Shown piece by piece: positions 25,805 through 35,359 of a stretch of DNA of 62,175 nt. The DNA is from an uncultured Actinomycetes bacterium (GTDB taxonomy: Bacteria > Actinomycetota > Acidimicrobiia > Acidimicrobiales > RAAP-2): assembly GCA_903900235.1 (NCBI GenBank), contig CAIUMH010000143.1, positions 1 through 62,175 of the forward strand. Reading direction: 5' to 3'. Under the pieces are notes generated by a model that saw nothing but the letters and a program-made list of their open reading frames with translations, ran no database searches and was not told where the DNA came from. The translations under genes were made by a program, and so were the position numbers. Numbering within the stretch: position 1 is the stretch's first letter; every line of letters starts with the position of its first letter.

Positions 25805-26659
25805 ATGGCGAAGATGGTGGAGTCGAGCGGAACGTTCACGATCGGAGCCAAGACGGTCCACCGACTGGGCTTCGGAGCGATGCAGATCACCGGGCCTGGA
25901 GTCTGGGGTCCGCCGAGCGATCCCGCCGGTGCCGTGGCGGTCCTGCGACGTGCAGTCGAGCTTGGTGTCGATTTCATCGACACGGCCGACTCCTACGGGC
26001 CGACCATCTCCGAAGAGCTCATCGCTGAGGCGCTGCACCCCTATGGAGAAGTGGTGGTCGCCACCAAGGCCGGGCTCACGCGCACTGGTCCCGGCCTTTG
26101 GCACCCGGTGGGTCGTCCTGAGTATCTGCGCCAGCAGTGCGAGCTCAGCCTGCGGCGCCTCGGCGTCGAAGCGATCGACCTGTTCCAGCTCCACCGGATC
26201 GATCCCATGGTCCCAGCCGAGGAACAGTTCGGCCTCCTTGCCGAACTCCTTGCTGAGGGCAAGGTTGCCGCGGTGGGCCTCTCCGAGGTCTCGGTCGAGC
26301 AGATCGAGGCCGCTCAGCAGATCGTGCCGATCACCACGATCCAGAATCTCTACAACCTTGCCAACCGCCAATCCGAGGCGCAGCTTGAGTTCTGCGAGGC
26401 CGAAGGTATCGGATTCATCCCCTGGTTCCCGATCGCCACTGGTGCCCTGGCGGCTCCCGGGGGTCCTCTCGAGGAGATCGCCGCAGAAATCGGAGCGACG
26501 GCTGCTCAGGTGGCGTTGGCCTGGCTGCTTCGCCGATCGCCAGTGATGTTGCCGATCCCCGGAACGAAGTCGGTGACCCATCTCGAGGAGAACTGCGCAG
26601 CATCTCTCGTCGAGCTCACCGATGCTCAGGGTGCAGCCCTCGAGGATGCCGCACGATGA
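25805..26659 (+). CDS. Aldo/keto reductase
   Basis: NADPH-dependent aldo/keto reductase of about 284 residues with TIM-barrel fold. Recognisable blocks are [28 protein letters not shown] carrying the catalytic Asp and Tyr, VVVATKAGL carrying the Lys, [10 protein letters not shown]-like QLHRID carrying the His, and the cofactor-binding [14 protein letters not shown]. It reduces an aldehyde or ketone; substrate unknown. ATG at 25805 is preferred to 25790 because GGAGGG lies 7-12 bp upstream. The stop overlaps the start of a lipoprotein gene. Confidence 0.9.
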   Translation: MAKMVESSGTFTIGAKTVHRLGFGAMQITGPGVWGPPSDPAGAVAVLRRAVELGVDFIDTADSYGPTISEELIAEALHPYGEVVVATKAGLTRTGPGLWHPVGRPEYLRQQCELSLRRLGVEAIDLFQLHRIDPMVPAEEQFGLLAELLAEGKVAAVGLSEVSVEQIEAAQQIVPITTIQNLYNLANRQSEAQLEFCEAEGIGFIPWFPIATGALAAPGGPLEEIAAEIGATAAQVALAWLLRRSPVMLPIPGTKSVTHLEENCAASLVELTDAQGAALEDAAR

Positions 26660-27138
26660 CGAGGCGACTCGGTGCGGTCGTGGCTATCGGCTTGCTGGCG
26701 GCATCGTGCTCGTCTTCGCCCTCGACCTCGACATCGACCTCGAGCCCAGCCCGTTCGACCACGTCCACAGCGCTGGCGACGACCGTGCCGCCAAGCTCAG
26801 TGCCTTCTTCCAGTACTGCTCCGACCACGACCATCCCGGCGATGATCCGGGTCGACTCGCCAAAGCCAGGAGCGGTGGTGACGAGTCCGTTCACCTTGTC
26901 AGGCTCAGCCAATGTGTTTGAGGCCGCGCTCAATTGCGAGCTCGCCGCAGCCGACGGCACGATCCTCGCCTCGATGCCATTCCAGGCGACGGCGGGGACG
27001 GGTACCTGGGGTACCTACTCGACGTCGATCACCTTCCCCAGAGGCCATGTTGGGCAAGCGATGCTGCGGGTCTATTCGATCAGCGCCAAGGATGGCAGCC
27101 GGATCAACACCGTGACCGTCCCGGTCACGCTCGGCTAG
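26656..27138 (+). CDS. Gmad2-domain lipoprotein
   Basis: Secreted lipoprotein of 160 residues. The start [20 protein letters not shown] is a lipoprotein signal with lipobox LAASC (lipid-linked Cys at 18), followed by a Ser/Thr/Pro linker to about residue 62. Residues 64-160 match the Gmad2 immunoglobulin-like domain: [33 protein letters not shown] and the end [11 protein letters not shown]. Gmad2 domains occur in bacterial surface proteins, often near germination or spore genes in other phyla; the function here is unknown. The ATG overlaps the stop of the aldo/keto reductase (ATGA), an unusual partner for a surface protein. Confidence 0.8.
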   Translation: MTRRLGAVVAIGLLAASCSSSPSTSTSTSSPARSTTSTALATTVPPSSVPSSSTAPTTTIPAMIRVDSPKPGAVVTSPFTLSGSANVFEAALNCELAAADGTILASMPFQATAGTGTWGTYSTSITFPRGHVGQAMLRVYSISAKDGSRINTVTVPVTLG

Positions 27139-27145
27139 CCGTTGG

Positions 27146-28887
27146 TCAGCCGTCGATGACCTGAGCGCGCAGCTCGCGCTTGAGGACCTTGCCGGCAGGG
27201 TTCCGCGGGAGTGGCTCATCGGTGAAGAAGAAGTGGGCTGGCACATTGAAGGCGGCGAGCCGCTCAGCAACGTGGTTGGCCAGTTCCTCAGCGGTCACCG
27301 AGATACCGGGTCGAGGGACGATGACTGCTCCAACCTCTTCGGAGAGGATGGGGTGTGGGATGCCAATCACGGCGCAGTCGGCGATGGCCGGGTGCTCGAA
27401 GAGTGCTGCCTCAACCTCGACGGAGTAGATGTTCTCACCACCTCGGATGATCACGTCCTTGGCTCGGTCGACGATGTAGATGAAGCCCTCGTCGTCGATC
27501 CGGGCCACGTCGCCGGTGTGGACCCAGCCATCAGTGAAGATCGCAGCGGACTCAACCGGGCGATTCCAATAGCCCCGCACCACATTGGGGCCCTTGATCC
27601 ACAGCTCTCCGGTGACGTCGGGCCCCATGGGTCGATTGGGGTCAGGGGAGGTGCCCTCATAGTCCTCGGGGACGACGGCCACGTCGACGACCGGTACGGC
27701 CTGGCCGACGCTCTCAGGTCGAGCGACGTAGTCGGGGCCTGAGTTCATGGCGGAGGCGGCCGAGGTCTCGGTCATGCCATAGCCGTTGCCCGGTTGGCCG
27801 ACAGGGAAGGCGGCAGTGATCCTGCGGACGAGTTCGGGGGGTGCGGGTGCGCCGCCATAGGAGACGTTGCGGACACTCGAGGTGTCTCGGGTGGCGAAGT
27901 CGGGGGAGTCGAGGATCCGCATGACCATCGTTGGCACCCCCCCGAAGGTGGTCACCTGCTCACGCTCGATCAACTCGAGGGCTCGCTCAGGGTCGAAGTG
28001 ATGCATCATCACGAGCGTCCCTCCCGCGGCGGTATTCACCACAAGGACGGCCTGGCAGCCAGTGGCATGGAACAGCGGAACGGTCAGCAGATAGCGGTTG
28101 GGCCCCGGCGAACTCTGGTCATCGCCGATCTGGAGCGATGTCCGGGACGACACGAAGAACAGGTTCATCAGGTTCGAGGCGGTGTTGCGGTGCGTGCCGA
28201 CCGCGCCCTTGGGCCGACCGGTGGTCCCGGAGGTATAGAAGATCGTCGCATCGTCATCGGGGGAGATGTCGGCCTCGGGAAGTTCCTGCTGGGCGTCGCC
28301 GGAAGCCATGACGTGGGCATAGGACTCGACGATGACCCGGTCAGCCGCCTCATCGGCCCCTGTGAGCTCCGTCCGGGACTCCGACGCGACGATGACATGG
28401 TGGAGCGCCGAGATGGCGTCGAAGTGGCCGGAGAGTCGCTCGAGCCGCTCGGCATCGATGATGGCCACGGTGGATCCGGAGTCGTCGAGGCCGTAGACAA
28501 GTTCGTCAGTGGTCCACCAGGCATTCAACGGGACGGCGACGGCGCCGATGGACATGGTCGCCCAGAACGCAATGATCCACTCAGGCAGGTTGCGCATGGC
28601 GATGGCCACCCGGTCGCCCGGAGCTACGTTGCGCTCGCGCAGGCGATGGGCCAGGGTGGCGGCGAGTTCGAAATGTTCGGTGAAGCTGTAGCGCTCGTCC
28701 TCGTACACGATGAAGGTCCGGTCGCCATAGCCTCTCGAGAGCTCGAGGACCTCGCGCAGCGATCCCGGGGCATGAGCCCACACCTTGGTCTCCACGCCAC
28801 GGACCAAGGTGGTGGTCATCTCGAAGCGGCTTCCCTCGGCGAGCAACTCGGCGGTGGCCTGGGCATTGGTCAGTTTCGATGTCTCGG

Positions 28888-28891
<4 letters not shown>
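27146..28891 (-). CDS. AMP-forming acyl-CoA synthetase
   Basis: ANL-superfamily ligase of 581 residues that activates a carboxylic acid as acyl-AMP and then acyl-CoA. The P-loop-like motif is IFYTSGTTGRPKGAV, followed by the GYGMTE motif (A5), WVHTGDVARID (A7) and the C-terminal lysine motif LPRNPAGKVLKRELR (A10). Length and the long N-terminal extension suit a fatty-acid or steroid-acid CoA ligase; the substrate is unknown. The ATG overlaps the end of the oligoribonuclease gene by 4 bp. Confidence 0.9.
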
Positions 28892-29436
<545 letters not shown>

Positions 29437-29512
29437 GGCCTGAACAGTAGACCCCGACCGAGATCTGGGCTCGCCGAACGACATCAAGAGGGTCGAGGGG
29501 TACGCTGAGCGA

Positions 29513-29956
29513 ATGGTGGAGGTGTCAATCAGCCTGGCCAGTGGGGCAGTCGAAGCGCCTCGCTACGCCACCGATGGCGATGCAGGCTGCGACCTCGTGG
29601 CCAATGAGCACGTGGTCCTCGCCGCAGGCGGAGGCCGGGGTCTTGTTGGGACCGGTATCACTGTCGCAATCCCCGAAGGCCACGGAGGGTTCATCCAGCC
29701 CCGCAGCGGCCTCGCGCTCCGCCATGGGGTGACGTGTCTCAATACGCCAGGCTTGATCGATCCGGGCTATCGCGGCGAGATCAAGGTGCTGCTGATCAAT
29801 ACCGACCCCGCCGAGGACTTCGAAGTGAAGCCTGGGGACCGCATCGCCCAACTCGTGCTGCTCAAGGTGGAGCAAGCAGCATTCCGAATCGTCGAGGCCG
29901 ACGAGCTCTCAGCATCCGAGCGCGGTACCGGCGGATTCGGGAGTACGGGTCGGTGA
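29513..29956 (+). CDS. dut: dUTP diphosphatase
   Basis: Trimeric dUTPase of 147 residues that converts dUTP to dUMP, keeping uracil out of DNA and feeding dTMP synthesis. The five motifs are visible: DAGCDL, QPRSGLALRHG, GLIDPGYRGEIKVLLIN, GDRIAQLVL and RGTGGFGSTGR. The start is ATG at 29513, divergent from orn. Its stop overlaps the GTG start of the following acyltransferase gene by 4 bp. Confidence 0.95.
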   Translation: MVEVSISLASGAVEAPRYATDGDAGCDLVANEHVVLAAGGGRGLVGTGITVAIPEGHGGFIQPRSGLALRHGVTCLNTPGLIDPGYRGEIKVLLINTDPAEDFEVKPGDRIAQLVLLKVEQAAFRIVEADELSASERGTGGFGSTGR

Positions 29957-31404
29957 CCGCAGAGGCGCTCACCGCCCTTGACAGCGTCTTTGTGACGATG
30001 GATTCGGCGAATGCGCCACTGCATATCGGCATCGTGCTCGAGCTTGAGCACCGGGCGTCAACCACCGCCGATCCGATTGACCGGTTCGCCGAGATCCGGC
30101 AGCACATTGAAGACCGGCTTGGGAACGTGGCGGTATTGCGTCGTCGGATCCTTCGGGTGCCATTCGACCTCGGTCCACCAGTGCTCGTCGACGACCCGGA
30201 CTTCGATATCGACTTCCACGTTGTTCGACGCGCGGTGCCCTCGCCGGGCGGTCCTCGCGAGCTCGAGGCACTGATCGCCCGAGTCATGGCCCGGTCGCTG
30301 GCTCCCGATCGACCGCTGTGGGAGATCAGCGTCCTCGAGGGGATGGCCAACGGCGGCCACGCGCTCTTGGCCAAGGTGCACCACTCGCTGGCCGATGGGG
30401 TCTCCGGCGTGACGGTGTTCGCTGGCCTGTTCGATCTTGGACCCGATGCCGTGGCACCACCTCAGAGCGAGGCGGTGGAGGATGCCCCTCCGCTGCCAAG
30501 CCCGATCGAGCTCCTTGCCCGGTCGTCCTCGGAACTGCTTCGCCGACCAGGGGCCATCCTCGAGGCCCTCGGTTCGAGTCTTGAGCGGCTCGCCGGGAAG
30601 GTCGACGAGTTCACTGGTGCCACTGAGTCCTCAGGCGAGGAGGCGCCGAGCGGCCCGACCCTCCTTGACGCCCCGCGCACGAATCTGTCGGGGACGGTCT
30701 CGTACGCCCGCAAGTTCGAACGCTTCTGTCTTGACTTGACTGATGTGAAGGAGGCGACGCGTCCCTATGGGGGCACGGTGACGGACTTCGCCATGACGGT
30801 GGTTGGAGGAGCACTCCGAGAGCTCCTTGAGCAGCGAGGTGAATCGGTCGACCGTGACCTGATCTGCTTCACGCCAGTGAACATCCGGGTTCCCGGCACA
30901 GAAGGCGAGCTCGGCAACATGATTTCCGGAAAGCTCGATCCGCTCCTGATCGAGATCAGCGATCCCTTCGAGCGGCTGGCCGCGCTCAGCGAGCGAGGCC
31001 GCGAGATCCGGTCCGCCGGCGAGCGTCCTGCCGACTTCATCAACGAACTGGCCGAAGCCGCAGGTCCCGCAGTGGCCTCCTTCGCAGGTCGGGTCATCTC
31101 TGCGTTCGACCTCTTCGAACTTCTGCCCAATGTTGCCAACGTGATCATCTCCTCGGTCCAGGGTCCACCGATGCCGTTGTGGTGTGCAGGTGAGCAGATC
31201 GTCCGGGCGTCACCGATGGGTCCGCTGATGTTCAACCAGGCACTCAACATCACGCTGTTGGGCTACGCCGGGACGCTCGAGTTCGGCATCCTGGCCTGCG
31301 CCAAGAAGGTCCCCGACGCGGAGCTGCTCTGCGAGCTACTCCAGCGTGAGGCAGTGATCCTTCTCGGGCGAGACCCCTTCCTCTCGGACGTGCTTGAGGA
31401 CTGA
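29953..31404 (+). CDS. WS/DGAT wax ester synthase/diacylglycerol acyltransferase
   Basis: O-acyltransferase of 483 residues that makes triacylglycerol or wax esters from acyl-CoA. The catalytic motif HHSLADG (HHxxxDG) is at about residues 140-146, the PLWEISVLEG block precedes it, and the C-terminal domain has the NVIISSVQGPPMPLWCAG segment (NxxxSNVxGP-like). The end GREPF-like GRDPFLSDVLED closes it. GTG at 29953 overlaps the dut stop; the frame continues upstream inside dut but that part is a shadow. Storage-lipid synthesis is the expected role. Confidence 0.88.
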   Translation: MTAEALTALDSVFVTMDSANAPLHIGIVLELEHRASTTADPIDRFAEIRQHIEDRLGNVAVLRRRILRVPFDLGPPVLVDDPDFDIDFHVVRRAVPSPGGPRELEALIARVMARSLAPDRPLWEISVLEGMANGGHALLAKVHHSLADGVSGVTVFAGLFDLGPDAVAPPQSEAVEDAPPLPSPIELLARSSSELLRRPGAILEALGSSLERLAGKVDEFTGATESSGEEAPSGPTLLDAPRTNLSGTVSYARKFERFCLDLTDVKEATRPYGGTVTDFAMTVVGGALRELLEQRGESVDRDLICFTPVNIRVPGTEGELGNMISGKLDPLLIEISDPFERLAALSERGREIRSAGERPADFINELAEAAGPAVASFAGRVISAFDLFELLPNVANVIISSVQGPPMPLWCAGEQIVRASPMGPLMFNQALNITLLGYAGTLEFGILACAKKVPDAELLCELLQREAVILLGRDPFLSDVLED

Positions 31405-31457
31405 GGATCCGGCTGGTCGGGCCCTCTCGGCCAGAGCGGTTAGGATGGCGGAGTCAC

Positions 31458-31532
31458 GCGGACGTGGCTCAGTGGTAGAGCACAACCTTGCCAAGGTTGG
31501 GGTCGCGGGTTCGAATCCCGTCGTCCGCTCCA
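31458..31532 (+). tRNA. tRNA-Gly (anticodon GCC)
   Basis: Clear cloverleaf: acceptor GCGGACG pairs with CGTCCGC, D-arm with GCTCAGTGGTAGAGC, anticodon loop TTGCCAA (GCC) on an AACC/GGTT stem, and the T-loop GTTCGAATC. The CCA end is encoded at 31530-31532. A TAGGAT -10-like hexamer is at 31441-31446. Confidence 0.97.
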
Positions 31533-31550
31533 TTCGGTGTCGCCAGACAT

Positions 31551-31585
31551 CGACACTCCCCGGTTCTTCGATTCGGGGAGTGTCG
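31551..31585 (+). terminator. Terminator hairpin after tRNA-Gly
   Basis: A perfect 12-bp inverted repeat (31551-31562 and 31574-31585) with an 11-nt loop begins 18 bp after the tRNA. It should end the tRNA transcript before the MFS gene. The remaining sequence to 31718 shows nothing recognisable. Confidence 0.7.
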
Positions 31586-31718
31586 TACCGAGCACCTTGG
31601 CGGTGGAGGAGCGGCGGGATCGCAGCCTGTGGAGGGCAGCTCCTCGCGATCGCCCTGCCGGAGAATCCCTGAACACATCACCGATCGGCATTGGCGGCCG
31701 GGTCGGTAGCCTTCCAGC

Positions 31719-33020
31719 GTGGCCTTCTCCTCGCTTCGGCCCCTCCGCTCGCGCAACTACGCGCTGGTGTGGTCGTCTGCGCTCATCTCCAACGTCGGCA
31801 GCTGGGTCCAGACCGTCGCACTCGGAACCCTGGTCACGCTGGATCAGCACAATCCATTCTGGACGGCGTTCGTCATGGCGGCGGGGTTCCTGCCAATGGG
31901 TCTCCTCGCACCGGTGGGCGGAGTCCTCGCCGACCGACTCGACCGTCGCCGATGGCTGATCATTACCACCCTCGCAGAGTCGACCTTCGCCTTCATGCTC
32001 GCCGCCTTGGTGGCCGGTGGTCACCGCTCGCCGTGGATGCTGGTCCTGATGAGTTTCATCGGGTCTTCCGCTGGCTCGATTGGTTTCCCGGCCTATCAGG
32101 CCCTCCTGCCTGACCTCGTGGCCCAGGAAGATCTCCTGGCGGCGGTTTCGTTGTCGTCGGCCCAGTGGAACATGGGCCGGGTGCTGGGGCCGGCGGTGGC
32201 AGGGGTCATCTTGGTCACGTGGTCTCCCTCGATGGCCTTCTTGATCAACGGGTTGTCCTTCGGGGCTGTCGTCATTGCTCTGTCGATGGTTCGGGTTCCG
32301 AGTCATCATCGGGCCCCGAGCGCCGAGGGGATCTGGGCTCGCCTCAAAGAGGGCGCTCGGGTAGCAGCCATCGAGCCGAGCTGTCGGGCGGCCATCGGCC
32401 TGATTGCGCTCTTGGCGCTCCTGGTCTCGCCGTTCATCGGCCTGATCGCCTCGCTGGCCATCGATGGGCTCCATCGACAGGCTGGCGGACCAGCCACGTT
32501 GACAACGGCGCAGGGGGTCGGAGCGGTGATCGGGGCGCTGGCCCTTGCACCGTTGGCCATGTGGATCGGGCACCGACGAGTGGTTTCGGTTTCATTAGTG
32601 GCGGTCTCGGTGGCCATCGTGCTCTATGGCCTCAGCCCCACCCTGCCGCTCGCTGCTATCGGGATCGCTCTGGTCGGTGGTACCTATATCTGCGTGCTGT
32701 CGGGGCTCAATACGGTGGTTCAGGTCACCGCACCGGAGGCCTCGAGGGGTCGAGTGCTCAGCTTGTTCATGATGGCGCTCGGCGTCCTCTACCCGGTGGG
32801 CTTGATGCTTCAGGGTGAGTTGGCTCGCTACATCGGCGTGCGGACCCTGACGGTGGCCTCAGGGGTGGCGATGCTCGTCGCCCTTGGGATGATCCGCTTG
32901 GTGAGCCCAGGAACCTTCCGGGCGCTCGACACAGGAGTGCATCTTCCGGTGTCCGACGTGGCGGTGGCCGGCATCGCAGAGATCGACCAAAAGGAGTTCA
33001 TTGATCCTGAGGGAACCTGA
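31719..33020 (+). CDS. MFS transporter (EntS/MFS_3 type)
   Basis: Major facilitator protein of 433 residues with about 12 transmembrane helices. The start MAFSSLRPLRSRNYALVWSS and GSWVQTVALGTLV are typical of the EntS/MFS_3 branch, and the loop 2-3 motif is GGVLADRLDRRRWL. Members export siderophores, drugs or other metabolites; the substrate is unknown. GTG start at 31719 with no strong ribosome site. It lies alone after tRNA-Gly and before the MMPL gene. Confidence 0.85.
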   Translation: MAFSSLRPLRSRNYALVWSSALISNVGSWVQTVALGTLVTLDQHNPFWTAFVMAAGFLPMGLLAPVGGVLADRLDRRRWLIITTLAESTFAFMLAALVAGGHRSPWMLVLMSFIGSSAGSIGFPAYQALLPDLVAQEDLLAAVSLSSAQWNMGRVLGPAVAGVILVTWSPSMAFLINGLSFGAVVIALSMVRVPSHHRAPSAEGIWARLKEGARVAAIEPSCRAAIGLIALLALLVSPFIGLIASLAIDGLHRQAGGPATLTTAQGVGAVIGALALAPLAMWIGHRRVVSVSLVAVSVAIVLYGLSPTLPLAAIGIALVGGTYICVLSGLNTVVQVTAPEASRGRVLSLFMMALGVLYPVGLMLQGELARYIGVRTLTVASGVAMLVALGMIRLVSPGTFRALDTGVHLPVSDVAVAGIAEIDQKEFIDPEGT

Positions 33021-33060
33021 GATCATCGGGCGAGGCCTATGCCCGGATGGCTCCCGGTAG

Positions 33061-33091
33061 GATGGAGAGGGATCCTTTGGGTCCTCCCATC
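33061..33091 (+). terminator. Possible imperfect hairpin between MFS and MMPL genes
   Basis: Imperfect inverted repeat GATGG.GAGG...TCC paired with GGGTCCTCCCATC (33061-33075 with 33079-33091), with two or three bulges. It may end the MFS transcript 40 bp after its stop. Confidence 0.35.
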
Positions 33092-33144
33092 GCTGCGACA
33101 CCCCCCGGCGCCGCGGCCTCCTACCCCCCGAGGAGCAGAATTTC

Positions 33145-35355
33145 ATGCGATCACTCGCAACCTGGTGCGTTCGGCACCGTCGCGCCGTCGTCGGCATCTG
33201 GCTCGTCGTCCTCGTGGCCATTATGGCGGCCTCGACCATCGTCGGCTCAGCCTTCACGCAGTCATTCAACCTGCCGAACACTGAATCAACTCAGGCATTG
33301 AACCTTCTCAAGACGGCCTTGCCTCAGGCTTCCGGCGACACCGAGCGGATCGTCTTCGCCGTGCCGGCTGGATCCTCGGTGAACGACCCGACGAATAAGG
33401 CCAAGATCTCGGCCGTCCTCGATCGGGTTGCCACATTCCCGCATGTCTCTCAGGCTCAGGTCATCTCGCCCTTCAGCGCCGCCGGTGCTCGGCAGATCTC
33501 CGCTGATGGCCGGATCGCCTTCGCCAACGTGACCTTCGCCGTCTCGCCGTTCCAGGTGAACGAGCAGCAGTCCAAGGCCTTTGTCGACCTCGTCGAGAAG
33601 GGAAGCTCGAAAGACTTGACCGTGGCCATTTCCGGCCAGATCGCCAGCCAGGCCAACAAGCCGGCGGTCGGCGGGATGTTCGGTGGAGTCCTGCTCGCCG
33701 GGCTGGTGTTGCTGCTGGTGTTCGGCTCCATCTGGGCCATGGCGCTGCCGATCGTCTCGGCACTGGCCTCGCTCGGCACCGCCATCGGCCTCATCGGTCT
33801 GTTGTCAAATATCGTGAAGATGCCGACCTTCTCCACCGAGCTGGTGCTGCTGATCGGCCTTGGGGTGGGTGTGGACTACGCCCTGTTCATCGTCACTCGA
33901 CACCGACAGGGCTTGATGGCGGGTCGTGACACCGAGACCTCGATCGTCGCAGCCGTTGACACCTCGGGCCGTGCTGTGCTCTTCGCTGGGATCATCGTGT
34001 GCATCGCCCTGCTGGGGATGTTCGCCCTTGGCGTGAGCTTCCTCTATGGCCTGGCCATCGCCGCATCGCTCGGCGTGGCGTTGACCATGATCGCCGCGCT
34101 CACCTTGTTGCCAGCCCTGCTCGGATTCATCGGGCCGAGAGTGATGAGCCGGAAGCAGCGTCGATCGCTGGCGGAGCAAGGACCCCGCGTGATCGGTGCC
34201 GGCACGACGGGCTTCTGGCCACGATGGGCCGATGCGGTTCAGCGCCGTCCTGTGGTCCCGGCACTGGTGGCACTGGTTCTGGTGCTGCTCATCGCCCTCC
34301 CGTTCTTCTCGATGCGCTTGGGGAGTGCCGATGCCGGGAACGACCCGAAGGGCTCCACCACTCGGGAGGCCTACGACCTCCTCGCCACCGGCTTCGGTCC
34401 GGGCTTCAACGGACCACTCCAGTTGGTGGCGGTGACGAGGACTCCAGCCCAGCAGGAGAAGGTCGTCGCAGCCTTCGCCAAGGTGGGGACGACACCAGGT
34501 GTGGCGGCGGTCTCGCCGACCATCCCGACGCCAATCTCGGGCGGCCGAACCGTCGACCTCGCGCTCGTCTACCCGACGACCTCTCCTCAGGCTCAGGCCA
34601 CCTCCGAGCTGCTGACTCGATTGCGGACGGTGACGATGCCAACGCTGCTGGCCGGGTCGGGAGCGACGGTGCTTGTGGGAGGATTCACGGCAATCTTCGC
34701 CGACTTTGCCCACGTCCTTGGAGAGAAGCTCCCGCTGTTCATCGGCCTCGTGGTCCTCTTGTCGTTCCTCTTGCTGGTCATGGTGTTCCGCTCGATTGTG
34801 ATCCCGCTGACCGCAGCGATCATGAACCTGCTGTCGATTGGAGCGGCCTTCGGCGTGCTGACCGCGGTGTTCCAACACGGCTCGATGGGCTCGATCATCG
34901 GCGTCACCCGACCTGGCCCCATCGAGGCCTTCTTGCCGGTGATGATGTTCGCGATCCTCTTCGGACTCTCGATGGACTACGAGGTGTTCCTGCTCTCTCG
35001 CATCCACGAGGAGTACCTGCGCACTGGGGACAACCGCCTGGCGGTCCGCAATGGTCTTGCGGCGACGGGCAAGACGATCTCGGCCGCTGCGCTCATCATG
35101 ATCTTGGTCTTCGGGTCGTTCATACTCGGAGGGGTGCAGGTCATCAAGGAATTCGGGCTCGGTCTGGCGGCCGGGATCTTCGTTGATGCCCTGCTGATCC
35201 GGATGGCGATCGTCCCGGCGGTCATGCAGTTGTTGGGTCGGTCGAACTGGTGGTTCCCGCCCTGGCTCGACCGTGTCGTGCCCCGACTCAACGTGGATCC
35301 AGAGGATCACCCCGAGGCGATCAGCGAGCCGACACCCGAGCGGGTAGCAGGCTGA
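33145..35355 (+). CDS. MMPL/RND-family transporter
   Basis: Large membrane protein of 736 residues with 12 predicted helices in two repeats, each of one helix, an extracellular domain and five helices. Helix 4 motifs LIGLGVGVDYALFIVTRHRQG and the second-repeat FGLSMDYEVFLLSRIHEEY carry the family Asp-Tyr residues of the proton path (GVDYALF and SMDYEVF). MMPL proteins export lipids, siderophores or drugs using the proton gradient. ATG at 33145 with GAGGAG upstream. It converges with an MFS pump gene only 4 bp away. The substrate is unknown. Confidence 0.9.
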   Translation: MRSLATWCVRHRRAVVGIWLVVLVAIMAASTIVGSAFTQSFNLPNTESTQALNLLKTALPQASGDTERIVFAVPAGSSVNDPTNKAKISAVLDRVATFPHVSQAQVISPFSAAGARQISADGRIAFANVTFAVSPFQVNEQQSKAFVDLVEKGSSKDLTVAISGQIASQANKPAVGGMFGGVLLAGLVLLLVFGSIWAMALPIVSALASLGTAIGLIGLLSNIVKMPTFSTELVLLIGLGVGVDYALFIVTRHRQGLMAGRDTETSIVAAVDTSGRAVLFAGIIVCIALLGMFALGVSFLYGLAIAASLGVALTMIAALTLLPALLGFIGPRVMSRKQRRSLAEQGPRVIGAGTTGFWPRWADAVQRRPVVPALVALVLVLLIALPFFSMRLGSADAGNDPKGSTTREAYDLLATGFGPGFNGPLQLVAVTRTPAQQEKVVAAFAKVGTTPGVAAVSPTIPTPISGGRTVDLALVYPTTSPQAQATSELLTRLRTVTMPTLLAGSGATVLVGGFTAIFADFAHVLGEKLPLFIGLVVLLSFLLLVMVFRSIVIPLTAAIMNLLSIGAAFGVLTAVFQHGSMGSIIGVTRPGPIEAFLPVMMFAILFGLSMDYEVFLLSRIHEEYLRTGDNRLAVRNGLAATGKTISAAALIMILVFGSFILGGVQVIKEFGLGLAAGIFVDALLIRMAIVPAVMQLLGRSNWWFPPWLDRVVPRLNVDPEDHPEAISEPTPERVAG

Positions 35356-35359
35356 GTGG

